Shown: in pieces, positions 22,224 to 33,580 of the stretch
Numbering within the stretch: the first letter of the stretch is position 1
Layout of the letters: each line of letters opens with the position of its first letter
NCBI GenBank assembly: GCA_001179505.1
Contig: CDMY01000356.1
Span: forward strand, 297,836-361,835
Length of the DNA stretch: 64,000 nt
Source: Vitrella brassicaformis
Lineage: Eukaryota; Sar; Vitrellaceae
Direction: 5' to 3'
Program-made: the position numbers and the translations under genes
Notes under the pieces: model-generated
What the model was told of the DNA's origin: nothing
Databases searched by the model: none
What the model saw: only the letters and a program-made list of their open reading frames with translations

Positions 22224-22493
22224 ATGGATTCTCCACGGCGGGCGAATGCGATTTTTTCTTTTGACCTGTCGCTTCTCCTTGCCTTGCGGGGAAACAGCCG
22301 CTTCTTTGCGTGAAAGACATGGGTTAGCCGCCAGCGCCTAGGTTATTCCGTGAAACTGCTCCCGTTGCGACGGGACAATCACAACACTCTACTCGCAGAG
22401 GGAGATCTGCCAAGATCTTTGGCTTCCCCTGGTGCCCTTCCACCTCCCCTTGCATCACGAAAGCGCCACAGCCTCTGATCTTTGTCTTTCGCA
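22224..22493. promoter_or_regulatory. Shared upstream region of a divergent gene pair
   Basis: 270 bp between the PIN-like start (minus) and the EEP hydrolase start (plus). Includes a T-rich patch around 22250-22265. Inferred bidirectional promoter. Confidence 0.35.
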
Positions 22494-23243
22494 ATGCAAG
22501 ACGGCCCGGCTTGTCGTTCTCCGCTGACAGTGGTGACCCTGAATGTCTACATGGACGGCTGGAGGCACCTGTGTGCCCGCCACACCATCTCGTTCATCGA
22601 GCACTCTGACGCCGACATCATCTGCCTGCAGGAGACCAACGAGGACTGGGAGAGGACCCTTAATGCCCGGCCGGCCATCAGGCAGCGCTTCCCCTACGTC
22701 AGCTTCACGCACGACAAGTGGAGGCAGGGCGGGCTGGCCTTTTTGTCCAAGCTGCCGATGTCGGCTGTGGGCGTGTTGCCCCGCCTCTACACTAACTGGT
22801 ACTTCGCCTGCCGCGTGACCGTCCACCCGCCGTCCGATGCAGCCATGCCGCCCTTCCAGATCATCCAGGTGCACTTGAAGGCTCCCGTGCCATCGGTGCC
22901 CATCCTCGTGCAGCAGCAGCGGGGACACGAGATCCGCTCCCATATGGGCGCGTACACGCCGTCGCTCCCCGCTATCGTCCTGGGGGACTTCAACTGCTCT
23001 ACTGGGCCGGCAATGCGCTTCATGACAGCTGAGATGGGCTTCACCAACTGTCTGCTGGATGGTGCTCGACAGCAGAGGAGGGGCAGGACGACGTGGAAGG
23101 GGTGCTGTGCGAAGACGCTGTGTTGTGCGCCGCAGCTGTTCGATCACATATTTGTGAAGGGGTTTGATGTGGTGGATTGTCGTGTGCTGCATGAGGGGGG
23201 GTCAGACCACTGGCCGGTTCAGGCCAGAGTGATCATATCATGA
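22494..23243 (+). CDS. Endonuclease/exonuclease/phosphatase (EEP) family hydrolase, single exon
   Basis: A compact 249-residue protein with the EEP (DNase I-like) active-site motifs in order: VVTLNVYMDGW (Asn of motif 1), ADIICLQETNEDW (metal-binding Glu), VHLKAP, LPAIVLGDFNCST (catalytic Asp and Asn) and EGGSDHWPVQAR (Asp-His pair). The length fits a lone catalytic domain. Family members hydrolyse phosphodiester or phosphomonoester bonds in DNA, RNA or lipids; nothing here tells which. Metal (Mg) dependence is expected. No signal peptide or membrane segment is seen, so it is probably cytosolic or nuclear. The in-frame ATG at 22494 is the first and gives a start close to the domain. No intron, unlike most neighbours. 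Confidence 0.88.
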   Translation: MQDGPACRSPLTVVTLNVYMDGWRHLCARHTISFIEHSDADIICLQETNEDWERTLNARPAIRQRFPYVSFTHDKWRQGGLAFLSKLPMSAVGVLPRLYTNWYFACRVTVHPPSDAAMPPFQIIQVHLKAPVPSVPILVQQQRGHEIRSHMGAYTPSLPAIVLGDFNCSTGPAMRFMTAEMGFTNCLLDGARQQRRGRTTWKGCCAKTLCCAPQLFDHIFVKGFDVVDCRVLHEGGSDHWPVQARVIIS

Positions 23244-24148
23244 GGGGCTGATGGGGGACAGCTTTTTGCAACATACATATGTGTGTCCGTGCCTGCGTGA
23301 TGGACAGACAATTGGGGTGGTGGTTTTGTCTTTTGGCTTGACTCAGAGGGTGAATTCATGGCGTTTGTGTAGTGTCTTGACACTCATACATACAATACAG
23401 GCGAGATATAAAGCTATTCATCACGATGCACATCTATCTGCGTGCACGTACTTTCCTCCGCAGCCCTGCGTGGACTCACAAAACATCGATGGGGAGGGGG
23501 TCTCATGCAATTGATTGGATTGCAAAATTGTCCTATCTGTGTGCGCTGCTGGATAGCCGCCTAGCTGTGCGTCTCGCACGATGTCTGCCCTTCGCCCCTC
23601 CGTCTGTCCCTCTGTCTGTGTGAAGACACCAGCTCCGTCAAGGGCTCGAGTCATGCAAGACGGACGTCTTAAATGCACTGGCACGCAAGCAAGATAAAAA
23701 CCGGAAAAGGCCTCATGGATGTGATGTGTACAAAGGGGTTTCGTATGCGTGCATGTGAAATACGTACGTTACAGACGATAGACAAATACCGACGTGTGCA
23801 CATTCCTACGCAGCGAGCGGCCTCCAGAGACCGGTAGATAGCAATCAATGTCAGCGTACATACGCACATACGCACATACAATACACAATATGTAATATGT
23901 AATATGTACATACGTACAGAGAGGGAGGGAGAGGGGCGTCTGCGCACACAAGTGTGCCCAGACACCGGTGCGTTAGCCTACCTGTCTTCTGCCATGACAC
24001 ATCAACAGTGCACCGGCCAGCATCCACGCAGCTGAGACAGAATGGACTGATGGCCAGCAGAGCACTGGTGTGTCACATCAGAGACAGCAGAGCAAACGAG
24101 ACACCGCTATCGTACGAACATTTTACACACACACACAGAGACACACAC
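23244..24148. other. Intergenic region between convergent genes
   Basis: 900 bp with no gene recognised. Contains a taatatg repeat (23889-23905) within TA/CA-rich sequence and GA-rich patches. Confidence 0.6.
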
Positions 24149-26620
24149 TCACCCCACGTCCACCCCCATCCCACCAACCCGAAATCTCGCGTGTGGGTCC
24201 TCCTCAGAGTAGAGAATGTCGGATGCTTCGCTCGTGCCGAGCAGCACCTCACACGACTTCTTGAGCTCGTCGGCAATCTCCATTCGCTCCGGTTCACCGC
24301 TGGGGATTGACGACATGTGGAGGGCCATGAGTCCAAGGTCGTCCACGTCGAACGACCGCCGTTGCCGCGAATACTCAAGAACCTCACGCATGGCCGTATG
24401 GCCCTCCTCGTCCCGCCAATTGGCGTACAGCATGGACACACGCATGTGCAGCATCCTCGTTATTAGGGGGGTATCGACATTCAGTTCGCGGACTCTCCGG
24501 AGCATCTGCTCCAGCTCACGTAGCGCACTCTCCGCGTGCGTGAGGGACAGCCGCCGCAGCTGCTGCTCCACTTCTTCCATGACTGACGTCGCCCGCGAGC
24601 TGTACTGGGGCCCAGGGACCTGGTGGCGACTTGCCATGTCCCTCCAGCTGGCGAGAGAGATAAAGGTATCGCTCAAATAGGACACCGTGACCTCGCTGCC
24701 CGTGGGAATGGGGCGCACTGCACGCACGATCATGACCCCATCGACCACATACCTGTGTGAACCGGACAAGACATACATGTGTGAAAGAAGCAAGAAGATT
24801 CCCTGTCATTGCCACGTTAGTCGCCTACCAGATCGCGTTGCGCTCCGCGCCGGCATGACTGGATTGCGAGGGCAACGGCCACAGGCCCACTGCAGGCCAA
24901 GACCACACACAGTGTGAAGCCGTGCATTGCATCTTCCCGTGCCTTGTTTTCTCACCCGTCACAGACGGGACGAGGGAGGTGTCAATGACATCATCAACCA
25001 CGCGAGTGTTAAAGTCGAGCAGCTGGCGGAGGCGATCGGTGGTCCAGTAGCCCCGCTGCACGACAGGCTGACCGAACTCTTCTCCTGCCGGCGAATCCAT
25101 GAACCTCGGCAGAAGGGGAAACTCCACAGTCAGCCCAAGACACGTATCCAGCGTCAACGCCATGGCCGAGGGCTGTCCCTTGCTAAGCGGCAAGCAGCAC
25201 AGCTGAGAGAGCAGCCGAGGGTGCCAACCATCACACGCGGCCACTAACTGGGGCAGCATCCGCTGAGATACCAGCCGCTCCAACAGCCGCCCTTGGATGC
25301 CTTCTGTGGGCGCTTGCACTGCGATGACGGCCTTCTGGACGATCAAAAGCTGCCCGGGCTGGATGTTCTCTGTGGCGATGAGGCAGGGCTGTCTGTTGGG
25401 TGCGTGTTGGATGGCGACCGGGCCGACGTACTCGCCCACGTCGATTGGCGTCGTCGACTTGCCGGGCGGCGTGTTTCGCGCGTTGCCCTTTGCATGTCGA
25501 TAAATCGCCGCCCAGTCGTACACGCCGCTGGCATTGGCCATGTGAGTGTGGATGCGCTGCTGCAGCGCGTTGGCCTCTGTCGTCATCTGACCCTCCAAAC
25601 CCTGGTAAGAAAAACACGAAAAGCGTCAATCGTCATCAATGTCCCCTTTTGATTCATTTGCGTCGTATCATATCGTCTTACATTGTCGCCGAGTGCCTTG
25701 GTGACTGCGTCGGCAGCATCGAACAGCCGCTCCGACAGCAGCCCGTGGCCCAGCAGAATGAGCGTCTTCTGCTGGATATCACTCAGCTGCTCGCAGGGCG
25801 CCTGCAGGGAGCTCAGATGAAAGGCGGCGGCAGCACAGCCAACAGCGTCCGGCCCTCCCTCCTTGATGAGCTCCGGCTTGAGCAGACATGCAGCCGCGTT
25901 GCTGAGCAGCGCCACAAGGGTCTCCACATCAGCAGTAGCCAGACCAGCCGTAAGGACGTCGCGCGCCTCGGCGTACCTCTCAACCCCCTGCAGCATCTCG
26001 CCCTCCGCCAGCGCGTCCGCTACTTGCCGCGGGCTGCCTGGCATCTGCCGCTCTGTCGAGCAGAGTTTCGCCATAGCGTTCTTCATCAGTGCCGCGATCG
26101 CTTCCTTCGATGGCAAGACGACGTCAGCCGCACGGCGTCGACCCTGTCGACGCCTCCCTGGGCCGGCGCAAAGCTGCTCGATCAGGCCCTTGTACAGTCC
26201 CACAGCCGTGCACTGAATGGTGGCGCATTTGCTGCCAGGGTCGACGGATGGGAGAGGCGGAAGGATGCGGAGGACGGTCGTCACGTCGAGGAAGGCGTCA
26301 AGGTAGCCCTCGACACCGATAAGGCACTGGGCGCGGCGCACGAGCAGCTCGCCGAGAGTCTCCCGCTCCATTCGGATACCCTGCAGCCCACAGTCAGAGA
26401 TCACAGCAGCATCGTGGGTTGAAGACGCTCTTCGCGTGCACGTGTTCAGCCCCCCACCTGCAGATATGCCCGATAGGCGTCGAGATGTTTGTCACGCTTA
26501 AAAAGGTCGTTTCCTGTGGCTCTCCACTTGTCGGCAGGGGAGTGGACAACGGCAGCTGCACTCGGAGCGGAGGTCGCAGCACCCCTGCCAAGAGCAGACA
26601 AGCCACAGACGATGCGCACA
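24149..26620 (-). CDS. TPR-SET domain protein with altered SET active-site motif
   Basis: Minus-strand exons give TPR-like helices: an exon reading DKWRATGNDLFKRDKHLDAY, then RMERETLGELLVRRAQCLIG with further TPR-like pairs. A SET domain follows, split by a long insertion: PCLIATENIQPGQLLIVQKA, then VGLWPLPSQSSHAGAERNAI and YVVDGVMIVRAVRPIPTGSE with VTVSYLSD. Helical repeats follow to the stop at 24149. The order matches plant and alveolate TPR-SET (SMYD-related) proteins, in which the second block reads GLW.LPS.INHSC.PN. Here the NHSC positions are replaced by SSHA while the GEEIT-SY region is kept as GSEVT-SY. Flanking exon phases agree, so this is not a frame error. Lysine methylation is therefore uncertain. 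The first exon and start codon (26460-26650) could not be fixed: the TPR frame is open upstream but lacks an ATG. Confidence 0.75.
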
Positions 26621-26799
26621 AAGAAGAGGCGGTCATAGCGTGTATCGATTGAGTGTTTCGTTTACGTGCTGGCAGTGGACGAAGAAGATGGACGTGCGCC
26701 CTCATTGAGCGCTGCAGACGACCGGCTGCGCGCACCACAGCCACGAAGAGGCAGGACGGCATTCTTCTGCATCCACAGTGAAGGCGCTTCTGGTCTTCC

Positions 26800-28473
26800 C
26801 TACCTTGTGGATGCAGCAGTAGTGGGCAGGGACGCTTCACTCGGCTCAGAATGACCCGCATTTCTGGATGCAGGCCGCTGTGCCCGGCCGGTGCCGCCCT
26901 CGTCCTTGGCCCCTTCACCCGGGTTGCCTTCCCTCTCACTGTTGCGCTGCTGCATTTCTTCCTGGATCTCGTGCACGAAACTGCGCGCCCGTTGCCGAAA
27001 GGGAGTGTCTGCCGCCAGTCTGTCGACGGATGCACCGTGTCGCAGCAGCGCGCGAATGATCTCCTTCTGTCGCTCGATCTTCGTTGGTGGGGCCCTCTGC
27101 TCGCAGAGCTGGTCCGTGAGACGGTACGCGGCCTGGCCCAATGCTGTGGCTCCCTGCCCCGGTCCACTCCGAAAGTTGAGGTTGATCTCACCAGGTCGGA
27201 GCCGCTCACACAGCCACTTCACCACCGGGAGGCCGGCATCACCACAGGAGACGGCCATGACGAGTGGCGTCGTCCCATCATCGGCTGTGGCATCAGAGGA
27301 GGCACCATAGGCCGTCAGCAGGTCCAGGTACGAACGAATGAATGCTGATGACAACGTGGGTGAGGCTTGAGAGGCCATGTGCATGGCCGTCGTTCCAGAG
27401 AGGCGTCCGCTGGCGAGTGCACGGTCATGCTCAAACAGTAGGCGATAGACCTCGAGGAGTGCCGCCTCATAGGGAGGGCTGGGCTGCGATGGGGCTGCCG
27501 CCTTCGGGCTGAAGTTAGCAAGGGCCAGGCCCATGGATAGCATGATTCCCTGATCCTGTGATGAGATCAGCGGTGCATCGTCATACTCATTGCGGACCGC
27601 CGCCCCGTTCTCGAGCAGCACCTCAGTCGCGGTGACGTTGGCGCACTGATGGGCCACGCTAAGAGGACATACGCCTTCTTCGATGCCGGCGTTGACTTTT
27701 GCACCATTAGCGATGAGTGCCCGCAGGACCTCACGCTGCACTTGACAAGTGGGCCAGGGAGGAAGGCGCAGCTGCTGCGTCACAGCGGACCAAGTGGCCG
27801 GGCAGCTGTTGAACGGGTCATCAACAGCGAGGCAGAGGACACTCACACGCACTGGCCCGGAACCGCCCAGCACGAGCCAGTATGGCAGCGCCACTGGCTC
27901 CCGAGCTGGCTCCCTGCCCATGCCGACAGCGGTCTCTGGGTCAGCGCCGTCCCCGCACAGCCGCCACACGTCGGGGCCAGCCAGTGTACGGCACACGGTC
28001 CGACATAGTAGCTCTTGAGACGCAGAGGCACTTGTGGCCGTGGATGCGCGGCAAGCGACCTCGAAGCTCGCCACTGATAGGCCCTGGGATCGAAGCAGGC
28101 TCTCCACCTGCTCCAAATGCGGAGCATCGACACCTCTCGCGGAAGCCTGGAAACCAGCACGCAACCGGTACAGAGCACATCCATTTATTCCCAGCAATAT
28201 GCGGCAACCCGCACCTTGATGCCTTCTGGCGGTACTGAGAGTTCGGACAAAGGCAAAGACTTGTCACACGGAGATGCATCCGCGAATCGAGTACCCAAAG
28301 GCATACTGACACACATGGAAGCGAGAACGAGTTCTCTCGGCTGGCCACATTGTGCGACGGTGGTGCACGGCACGGCTTACCAGAAGAGCCCCGCAGATGG
28401 AGAAGAAGACGGATTAGTGTCATCCAACGGACTGAGGAACCGAAGGAGTGAGGGTTGTTTGGCATCGACATAG
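26800..28473 (-). CDS. Ankyrin-repeat protein, tandem paralogue 1
   Basis: The main exon (26800 to about 28170) encodes an N-terminal family block (LEQVESLLRSQGLSVASFEV, then ELLCRTVCRT and RLCGDGADPETAVG). It then carries ankyrin repeats: VLRALIANGAKVNAGIEEGV, NVTATEVLLENGAAVRNEYD, YEAALLEVYRLLFEHDRALA, AFIRSYLDLLTAYGASSDAT, DDGTTPLVMAVSCGDAGLPV and KEIIRALLRHGASVDRLAAD, with a charged C-terminus. The same blocks occur in the two neighbours at 28851-30973 and 31095-32433, so these are tandem duplicates. Ankyrin repeats bind proteins; no enzymatic domain is seen. A small upstream exon at 28381-28473 (MSMPNNPHSFGSSV, then VRWMTLIRLLLHLRG) has a good donor, but its phase does not fit the obvious acceptor at 28150, so the 5' end is unresolved. 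Confidence 0.75.
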
Positions 28474-28479
28474 AGTACT

Positions 28480-28960
28480 CCCTTCGCGAGTGCCTGCTGA
28501 CCTGGGTGCAGACCGCGGCTGCCGTCCACTGCCCCGCCGGCCCCCTGCGCTGCTGCTCATCGCTTTGCTCGCCTTTCGCTGCCCGGCGCCCTCCGCTGCT
28601 CGTGCCTCTCGTGGCTGCTTGGTGCTGGTGCTGCTTGTGGCCTCGATGCCCTCTGTATGTAGGGGCGCGGGCGGGGCGGCAGATGACGACGATGATGATG
28701 AGGGGGTCTCACTCTCAGGAGCTGCGGACGGATCGCAGGCATCCTGGAGCACGCGTGTACGAGCCCTTCTGGCTGCACTTCTCACGGAGCTCCGTTCGAA
28801 GTCCGACAGGCTGCCGCGAAGGATCGAGAGCATGCTGATACACCCCTCTGTCAACTCCGCAAAGCGCACTGCGCCAGCCCACACAACAGGCAGGTCGGCC
28901 GAGCCGAATGCATCGTGGGCGCGAGATGCAGACCCACGCGCTCGCCGCCAATGCGACACG
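28480..28960 (-). CDS. Possible Ser/Ala/Arg-rich exon between ankyrin paralogues
   Basis: Minus-strand open frame with a helical start (AVRFAELTEGCISMLSILRG, then SLSDFERSSVRSAARRARTR), an acidic/Ser run and a basic Ser/Gly tail, followed by a good GTCAGC donor near 28502. It may be an N-terminal exon of paralogue 1, part of an alternative 3' end of paralogue 2, or a chance frame. I cannot connect it in phase to either. Confidence 0.25.
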
Positions 28961-29158
28961 ACGCCTGAGATGCCACTCTCAGCTGGCGCGTAGCGAAGTC
29001 CTCTTCAGTAGAGCGCAGGCGAAGTCCTCTTCCGTGGTCCTCAAAAAGCGCCAGGATGAAGCGCACAGCAGTGGTGAGAGGCAGGGGGCTGTCGGCTTGT
29101 GGTGCATGTGGTGCAGCATCGCAGCGAGCGGCTCTCTCAGTGTCCACAGCGCCTGCCA

Positions 29159-29195
<37 letters not shown>

Positions 29196-30973
29196 GAAAC
29201 GTAGAGTACGCGGCCGGTGCCCGTTCCCGGCCTGTGTACACACCTGGAATGCCACGCAGGTAGCCCAGCAGCCTGGATTCCTTGCCGGTGAAGCTGCACT
29301 CACTCCGATTAGCACACGTTTTCCAGACAGATGAGGCCATGACGCCATCCACCAATACCCGACCGGCCGTCATAGCCGCCTGCAACGCCTCACCCGTCGG
29401 CTCGGCCGCCCATTGCGTGTGCTGCAGGCCGGCAAGCTCCCACTCGAAGCCGATCGTATCCACCTGCCCACCCGCAGTGGAAGCCTTCTTGGCCACTTTG
29501 ACTGTGATCGCTTCCTGACCCTCCCGTGTTAGTGCCTTCCTGGCCGATTTCCTCATGGCCTGGGCCGTGTTTGTCGCCTCCTTGACTTGCGCCGAGACCT
29601 GCTGCTGCTGCTGCTGATGCTGCAGGGCGGATGACGATGGGCACTCGATCACCGGGGGAAGGCATGGGGTGGACGGGGATAGAGAAGGGGGGCACGACAT
29701 GGCCAGCTCCTCCTGTGGTGCGCACAGCTGCAGACCCATCTCTCGCTGGATGCCCAACACCAAGCTGCGCAATTGCCGTTGCCCAGGGGTGTCAGTGCGC
29801 ATACAGCCCACCGATGCACCGTGCTGAAGCAGCACACGGATGATTTCTCTCCGAATGCCGACCTTGCTCCCATCGACAGGCTTGACTTTGTGCTGCTGTG
29901 CGAGGCCGACGGCAGCCTCCTCGAGAGCTGTCATCATGTATGGCCTCCCACTGGTGACGTCCGACGGGCCGAGCAGCGAGCACCACTGATGGACAACGGA
30001 TGACGACACGCGGGCGGCGTTGATCTCCGCAGTGTCCAGCCGCTCACACAGCCAGGCAACCGCACTGGGCGCACCCCAAGACACAGCCATGTCCAGGGGC
30101 GTCTGGCCTCCGCTGTTCCTCCCAGTCAGAGAGCCGCCGTACCGCAAAAACAACTCGAGGTAGCCGAGTATGAAGGCCGCTGGGTACGCTCGTGAGGCCA
30201 TGCACGCCATGTGCAAGGCGCCCTCTCCGTCACACGCCTCGTTGACCAGGGCTGGATCATGGTCGAAGAGACGGCTGCATATGGTCACAAAGGCTTCCTG
30301 ATAGCGGGCGCTCAGCTGAATCACGAATAGCCGGGCATTTGTACTAGTGATGGACGCTGCCCAGGACTCATTGAGCGGCGGACACACGAGCTCATCCAGC
30401 CCATCCAGCCCTCGCACAGCTGCACCGTGGGCGAGCAGCACCTCCACAGCCGTCTTGTTGGCACAAAGAACGGCAACACGGAGCGGCCGCCGAGTTTCGT
30501 CGAGCCCTGCAGGCCGGCAGCCGTCCACATCCGCACCAGCAGCGATGAGTGCCTCGAGCACCGACCGCTGCAGCTCTCGTGAGGTCCACACTGGCAGCTT
30601 GAGCTGCCGGCCGCCATGGTGCTCAACGACGGGAGGCGCGTCATTGGTTTCATCGTCGATAGCAAGCGAGAGTATGCTGATCCCGGTCGCCAGCTGTCCG
30701 ACCCAGTAGCCAGGGCCCACACGCAGCTGGACACCCAGGTCGGCCCTCGCGCCGGCTTCATGCAGACGCATCACACCATCAGCTGAGGTAAAAGAACGAC
30801 CCATGATGCGGTAGGCGAGTTCGCGGCCGGCGGGGCTGTCATCGCCATGTGGTGCGCAGGCCGTATCCCTGTGGCTGCAGCAGCTCCCGCAAAGTGCGCT
30901 CGTACACGGGCTCCGGCGTGTCTTGCGTGGTGGGGAAGGCACCAGGGGCAGATCGGATCCTGTCAAGACGCAT
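28851..30973 (-). CDS. Ankyrin-repeat protein, tandem paralogue 2, with apparent frame break near its N-terminus
   Basis: Large exon about 29245-30830 with the family block (ELAYRIMGRSFTSADGVMRL, then GISILSLAIDDETNDAPPVV), ankyrin repeats (ELQRSVLEALIAAGADVDGC, TAVEVLLAHGAAVRGLDGLD, AFILGYLELFLRYGGSLTGR, GQTPLDMAVSWGAPSAVAWL, REIIRVLLQHGASVGCMRTD), then a Ser/Pro/Gln linker and a C-terminal domain (WELAGLQHTQWAAEPTGEAL, NRSECSFTGKESRLLGYLRG). A second exon after a CA-repeat intron ends at 28851. The likely N-terminus (ATG at 30973, with YERTLRELLQPQGYGL aligning to ESLLRSQGLS of paralogue 1) is in a different frame and stops at 30839. No convincing intron joins the two frames. Either a frameshift mutation, an error in this GC-rich sequence, or an unusual splice. 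Confidence 0.65.
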
Positions 30974-31094
30974 GACGCAGGAAGGTGAGCCGGGCTGTGA
31001 CTATGGTGCAGCGTTTACCGAGGAGGATCAACTGCAGAGGAAGAGGCAGGTGGCTGCTCGGCCGTGTCGCTCTTGACGGCACCAGTCCGTACAC

Positions 31095-32433
31095 TTAAGT
31101 GACAGCACAGTCAAGTGACAGACCACCCCGCGCACGCCCACTCACTCGTGTGTGTGTGTCTTCCCACCTGCTGCCAGGGGCAGGCGGCGGCTCGACTGGG
31201 GCGCTCAGCTGGCTGTGCATCTCATTCTGGATGTCCTGCACGAGCCTGTGCGGAATGTCCTCCTTTCGACCGCTTCTGCGCATCAGCTGGATGTCGGCAC
31301 CGTTGCTGAGCAGTGCGCGGATGACTTGCTTGGCCCTATCGATCTGCTGCAGTGGAGCCCTCGCTCTCAGCTGGTCACTAAGATGACTGTCAGCCGCCGT
31401 CAGTGGCGTTGTGCCCCCCAACGGATGGCTCTTGTCGATCTCACTGGTGCCGAGCTGCTCCAACAGCCACTCCACCACATCGCCACCGCCCTGAACCACG
31501 GCGTAGTCGAAGGGCGTACAGCCCTTGGCGTCCTTCGCGATGAGATCGGCGCCGTGGGCCGCGAGTAGGTCCAGGTAGCTGTGCATGAAATCTGGCGATA
31601 GTGAAAGCGACGAATTCTCCACAGCGATCCAGTGCATGGGAGTGTTGCCCTCATCGGTATGTTCGCTGGCCACCGTGGGGTCCTTCTGAAGCAGTTGGCG
31701 ATAGACCTCCAGCAGGGCAGGCTCATATTGGGGGCTCGGCGAGAATGGACGGTCGCTCAATCGGAAGAAAGCCAGCCGCATCCCGCGTACAGCCGCACCA
31801 TGGGCGAGCAGCACCTCCACAGCCGTCACATTGGGCGTACAACACGGCCACTCGAAGGGGTGTGATTTCACACGGACGGCCGTCCACACCCGCACCAGCA
31901 GCGATGAGCGCCTCGAGCACCTCCCGCTGCAGCTCTCGCGAGGGCCACAATGGCAGCTTGAGCTGCCGGCCGGCCGCGATGAGTGGAGGAGCACTATTGA
32001 TGTCATCGATGGCCAGGCAGAGGATGCTGCTGAATATCGTCAGGTGTTTGCCTTCTGGATGGTCCGTCTCCAACTGGACGGCGATACTCGGGTCAGCTCC
32101 GCCCTCACGACAGAGCCTCGACACGTCGTCGCCTGATCTGGCGGTGCGGCACAGCATTGAGGTCGTCAGCTGCCGGCTTTGAGGGCTCTGGTTCCTGCCG
32201 AGAATCGCGCCGAGAGAAAGGCCCTGCCGCGAGAGCAGGTCGTCCAACTGCCTCTCATCTGAATACTCCTCCTCAGTCTGCAGAATGAATGAACCACACA
32301 GCAGAATCAAGAAGGCCTTTGTTGTCATTCATTTTACCGGGCCAGATGAAGGCATGTGGGTGGGTGGTGGCTGAGAAGATGCGGCCGCCTCTTGGCGCCC
32401 ACCAAACAACCCAAGCAGCGACTGCATCTGCAT
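31095..32433 (-). pseudogene. Ankyrin-repeat protein, tandem paralogue 3, frame-broken by one base
   Basis: Exon 1 (32338-32433, starting MQMQSLLGLFGGRQ) splices by GTAAAA...CTGCAG to exon 2 at 32277 (TEEEYSDERQLDDLLSRQGL). The family block follows (MLCRTARSGDDVSRLCREGG, then LQREVLEALIAAGAGVDG) and reaches ITPLRVAVLYAQ. The homology then continues one base out of frame as NVTAVEVLLAHGAAVRGMRL, on through YEPALLEVYRQLLQKDPTVA, LDLLAAHGADLIAKDAKGCT and KQVIRALLSNGADIQLMRRS to a stop at 31095. Paralogues 1 and 2 are continuous here (CANVTATEVLL and CANKTAVEVLL), so one base appears inserted within the run at 31833-31835. Called a pseudogene, though a sequencing error would restore a normal gene of about 400 residues. 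Confidence 0.6.
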
Positions 32434-33580
32434 AACAACACCGAGAGAGAGGGAAGACGGTCGCTTCCACATTGTGTGTGGAGCTCATTCAGCAGGGGCT
32501 GACCTGTATGAGGCGTCCTCACTGCCCTGAGGCTCGCGGCGACGGCTCACTCCCGCCTCAGATCTACCATCTCAGTCCTTCAGAGTCGGCACTCAATCAC
32601 TGTCGATTGACCCGCCCATCCTACATCACTGAAAGCTACAATCACAGCCGACGATGAAACAATCATCCACCGTTTTGCAGGAGTCCTCTCTCACGACAGG
32701 GAGGCCAAAGCTGCGAGCTTAGCCGAAAAGCTGGCGATCCATTCCGTGGAACTGGAAAACGTCCATGAAAGCCAGCTTCCTGCCCAGACTCACCAGCTCG
32801 TGACCCAAAAACCGCAGCTTTTCCATTGCAAATGACCGATTTATCATCAGTGCGTGTTGCTTGACCAGACTGCCAGCTCCTTGGCTTGGAATCACCCTCT
32901 GTCCACAGGTGTCCATCCATTCATCCATCCATCCGCCGAAATGACAAGGCACCCGCTCCCTCACAGCTGTACAAGCAAAACCAACAGGTCATCCAACCTT
33001 GCTCACTGCACACTTGGGGCAACCACACAGAAAGTGCTGCGCTGCCCTTCCGGGGAGTAGACAGCGAAGCACTGCAGGCAAGGAGCAGAGCAGCCGACAC
33101 AGGATAGTCACAGACAAGCAAAGCCATACTTCACTGTCTCATCACACCGCCACGCCTCTCTGACAGCGCCCGCCTCTCTTGACAGCATCGATCACAAGAA
33201 CGGCACGCTGATCGGCCAGCCGATGGCGAAAGTATGCACAGCAGCCGGCACTGAGCAGACCACCACACTCTCTGACTCACTCGGTCATCCGAAAGGGTTG
33301 CCGCCCGGCCACGACCCATTCTGCCATTCCTCCCACATTTTCTCCCACAGGTCTTTCGCTGCACAAGTACACAATCACACGCACGTCACAGGCCGGTGTG
33401 ATGGCTGCAGGTCGGTCGTGTGATGCGTTGTGTCCGTTCCCATCTTACTGAAGTTGAAGTCAGGTCGCCAGTCAGCGAACCTGTCGTCGGCATCGCCAAA
33501 GTAATCGTCGAATCGGGAATCCTCAGACTGACCAACGCAATCAAGGTGGCACACACCGCACTCACTCACAGGCATGTCAG
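32434..33580. other. Intergenic region, no gene recognised
   Basis: About 1.1 kb between the ankyrin cluster and the Cys-rich gene. A minus-strand frame at 33375-33570 contains VSECGVCHLDCVGQ and could be a further exon of the Cys-rich gene, but joining it would need a 23-nt intron. Otherwise nothing supported. Confidence 0.5.

Noticed and set aside
26394-27209. Long minus-strand frame overlapping the ankyrin 1 3' end and the TPR-SET 5' end
   Set aside because: Runs in a non-ankyrin frame over the ankyrin exon; only its last part overlaps the real TPR exon in a different frame.
33375-33570. Extra Cys-containing exon (VSECGVCHLDCVGQ) for the furin-like protein
   Set aside because: Joining it requires a 23-nt intron; the in-frame stop at 33581 is the simpler end, so it was left out of the model.
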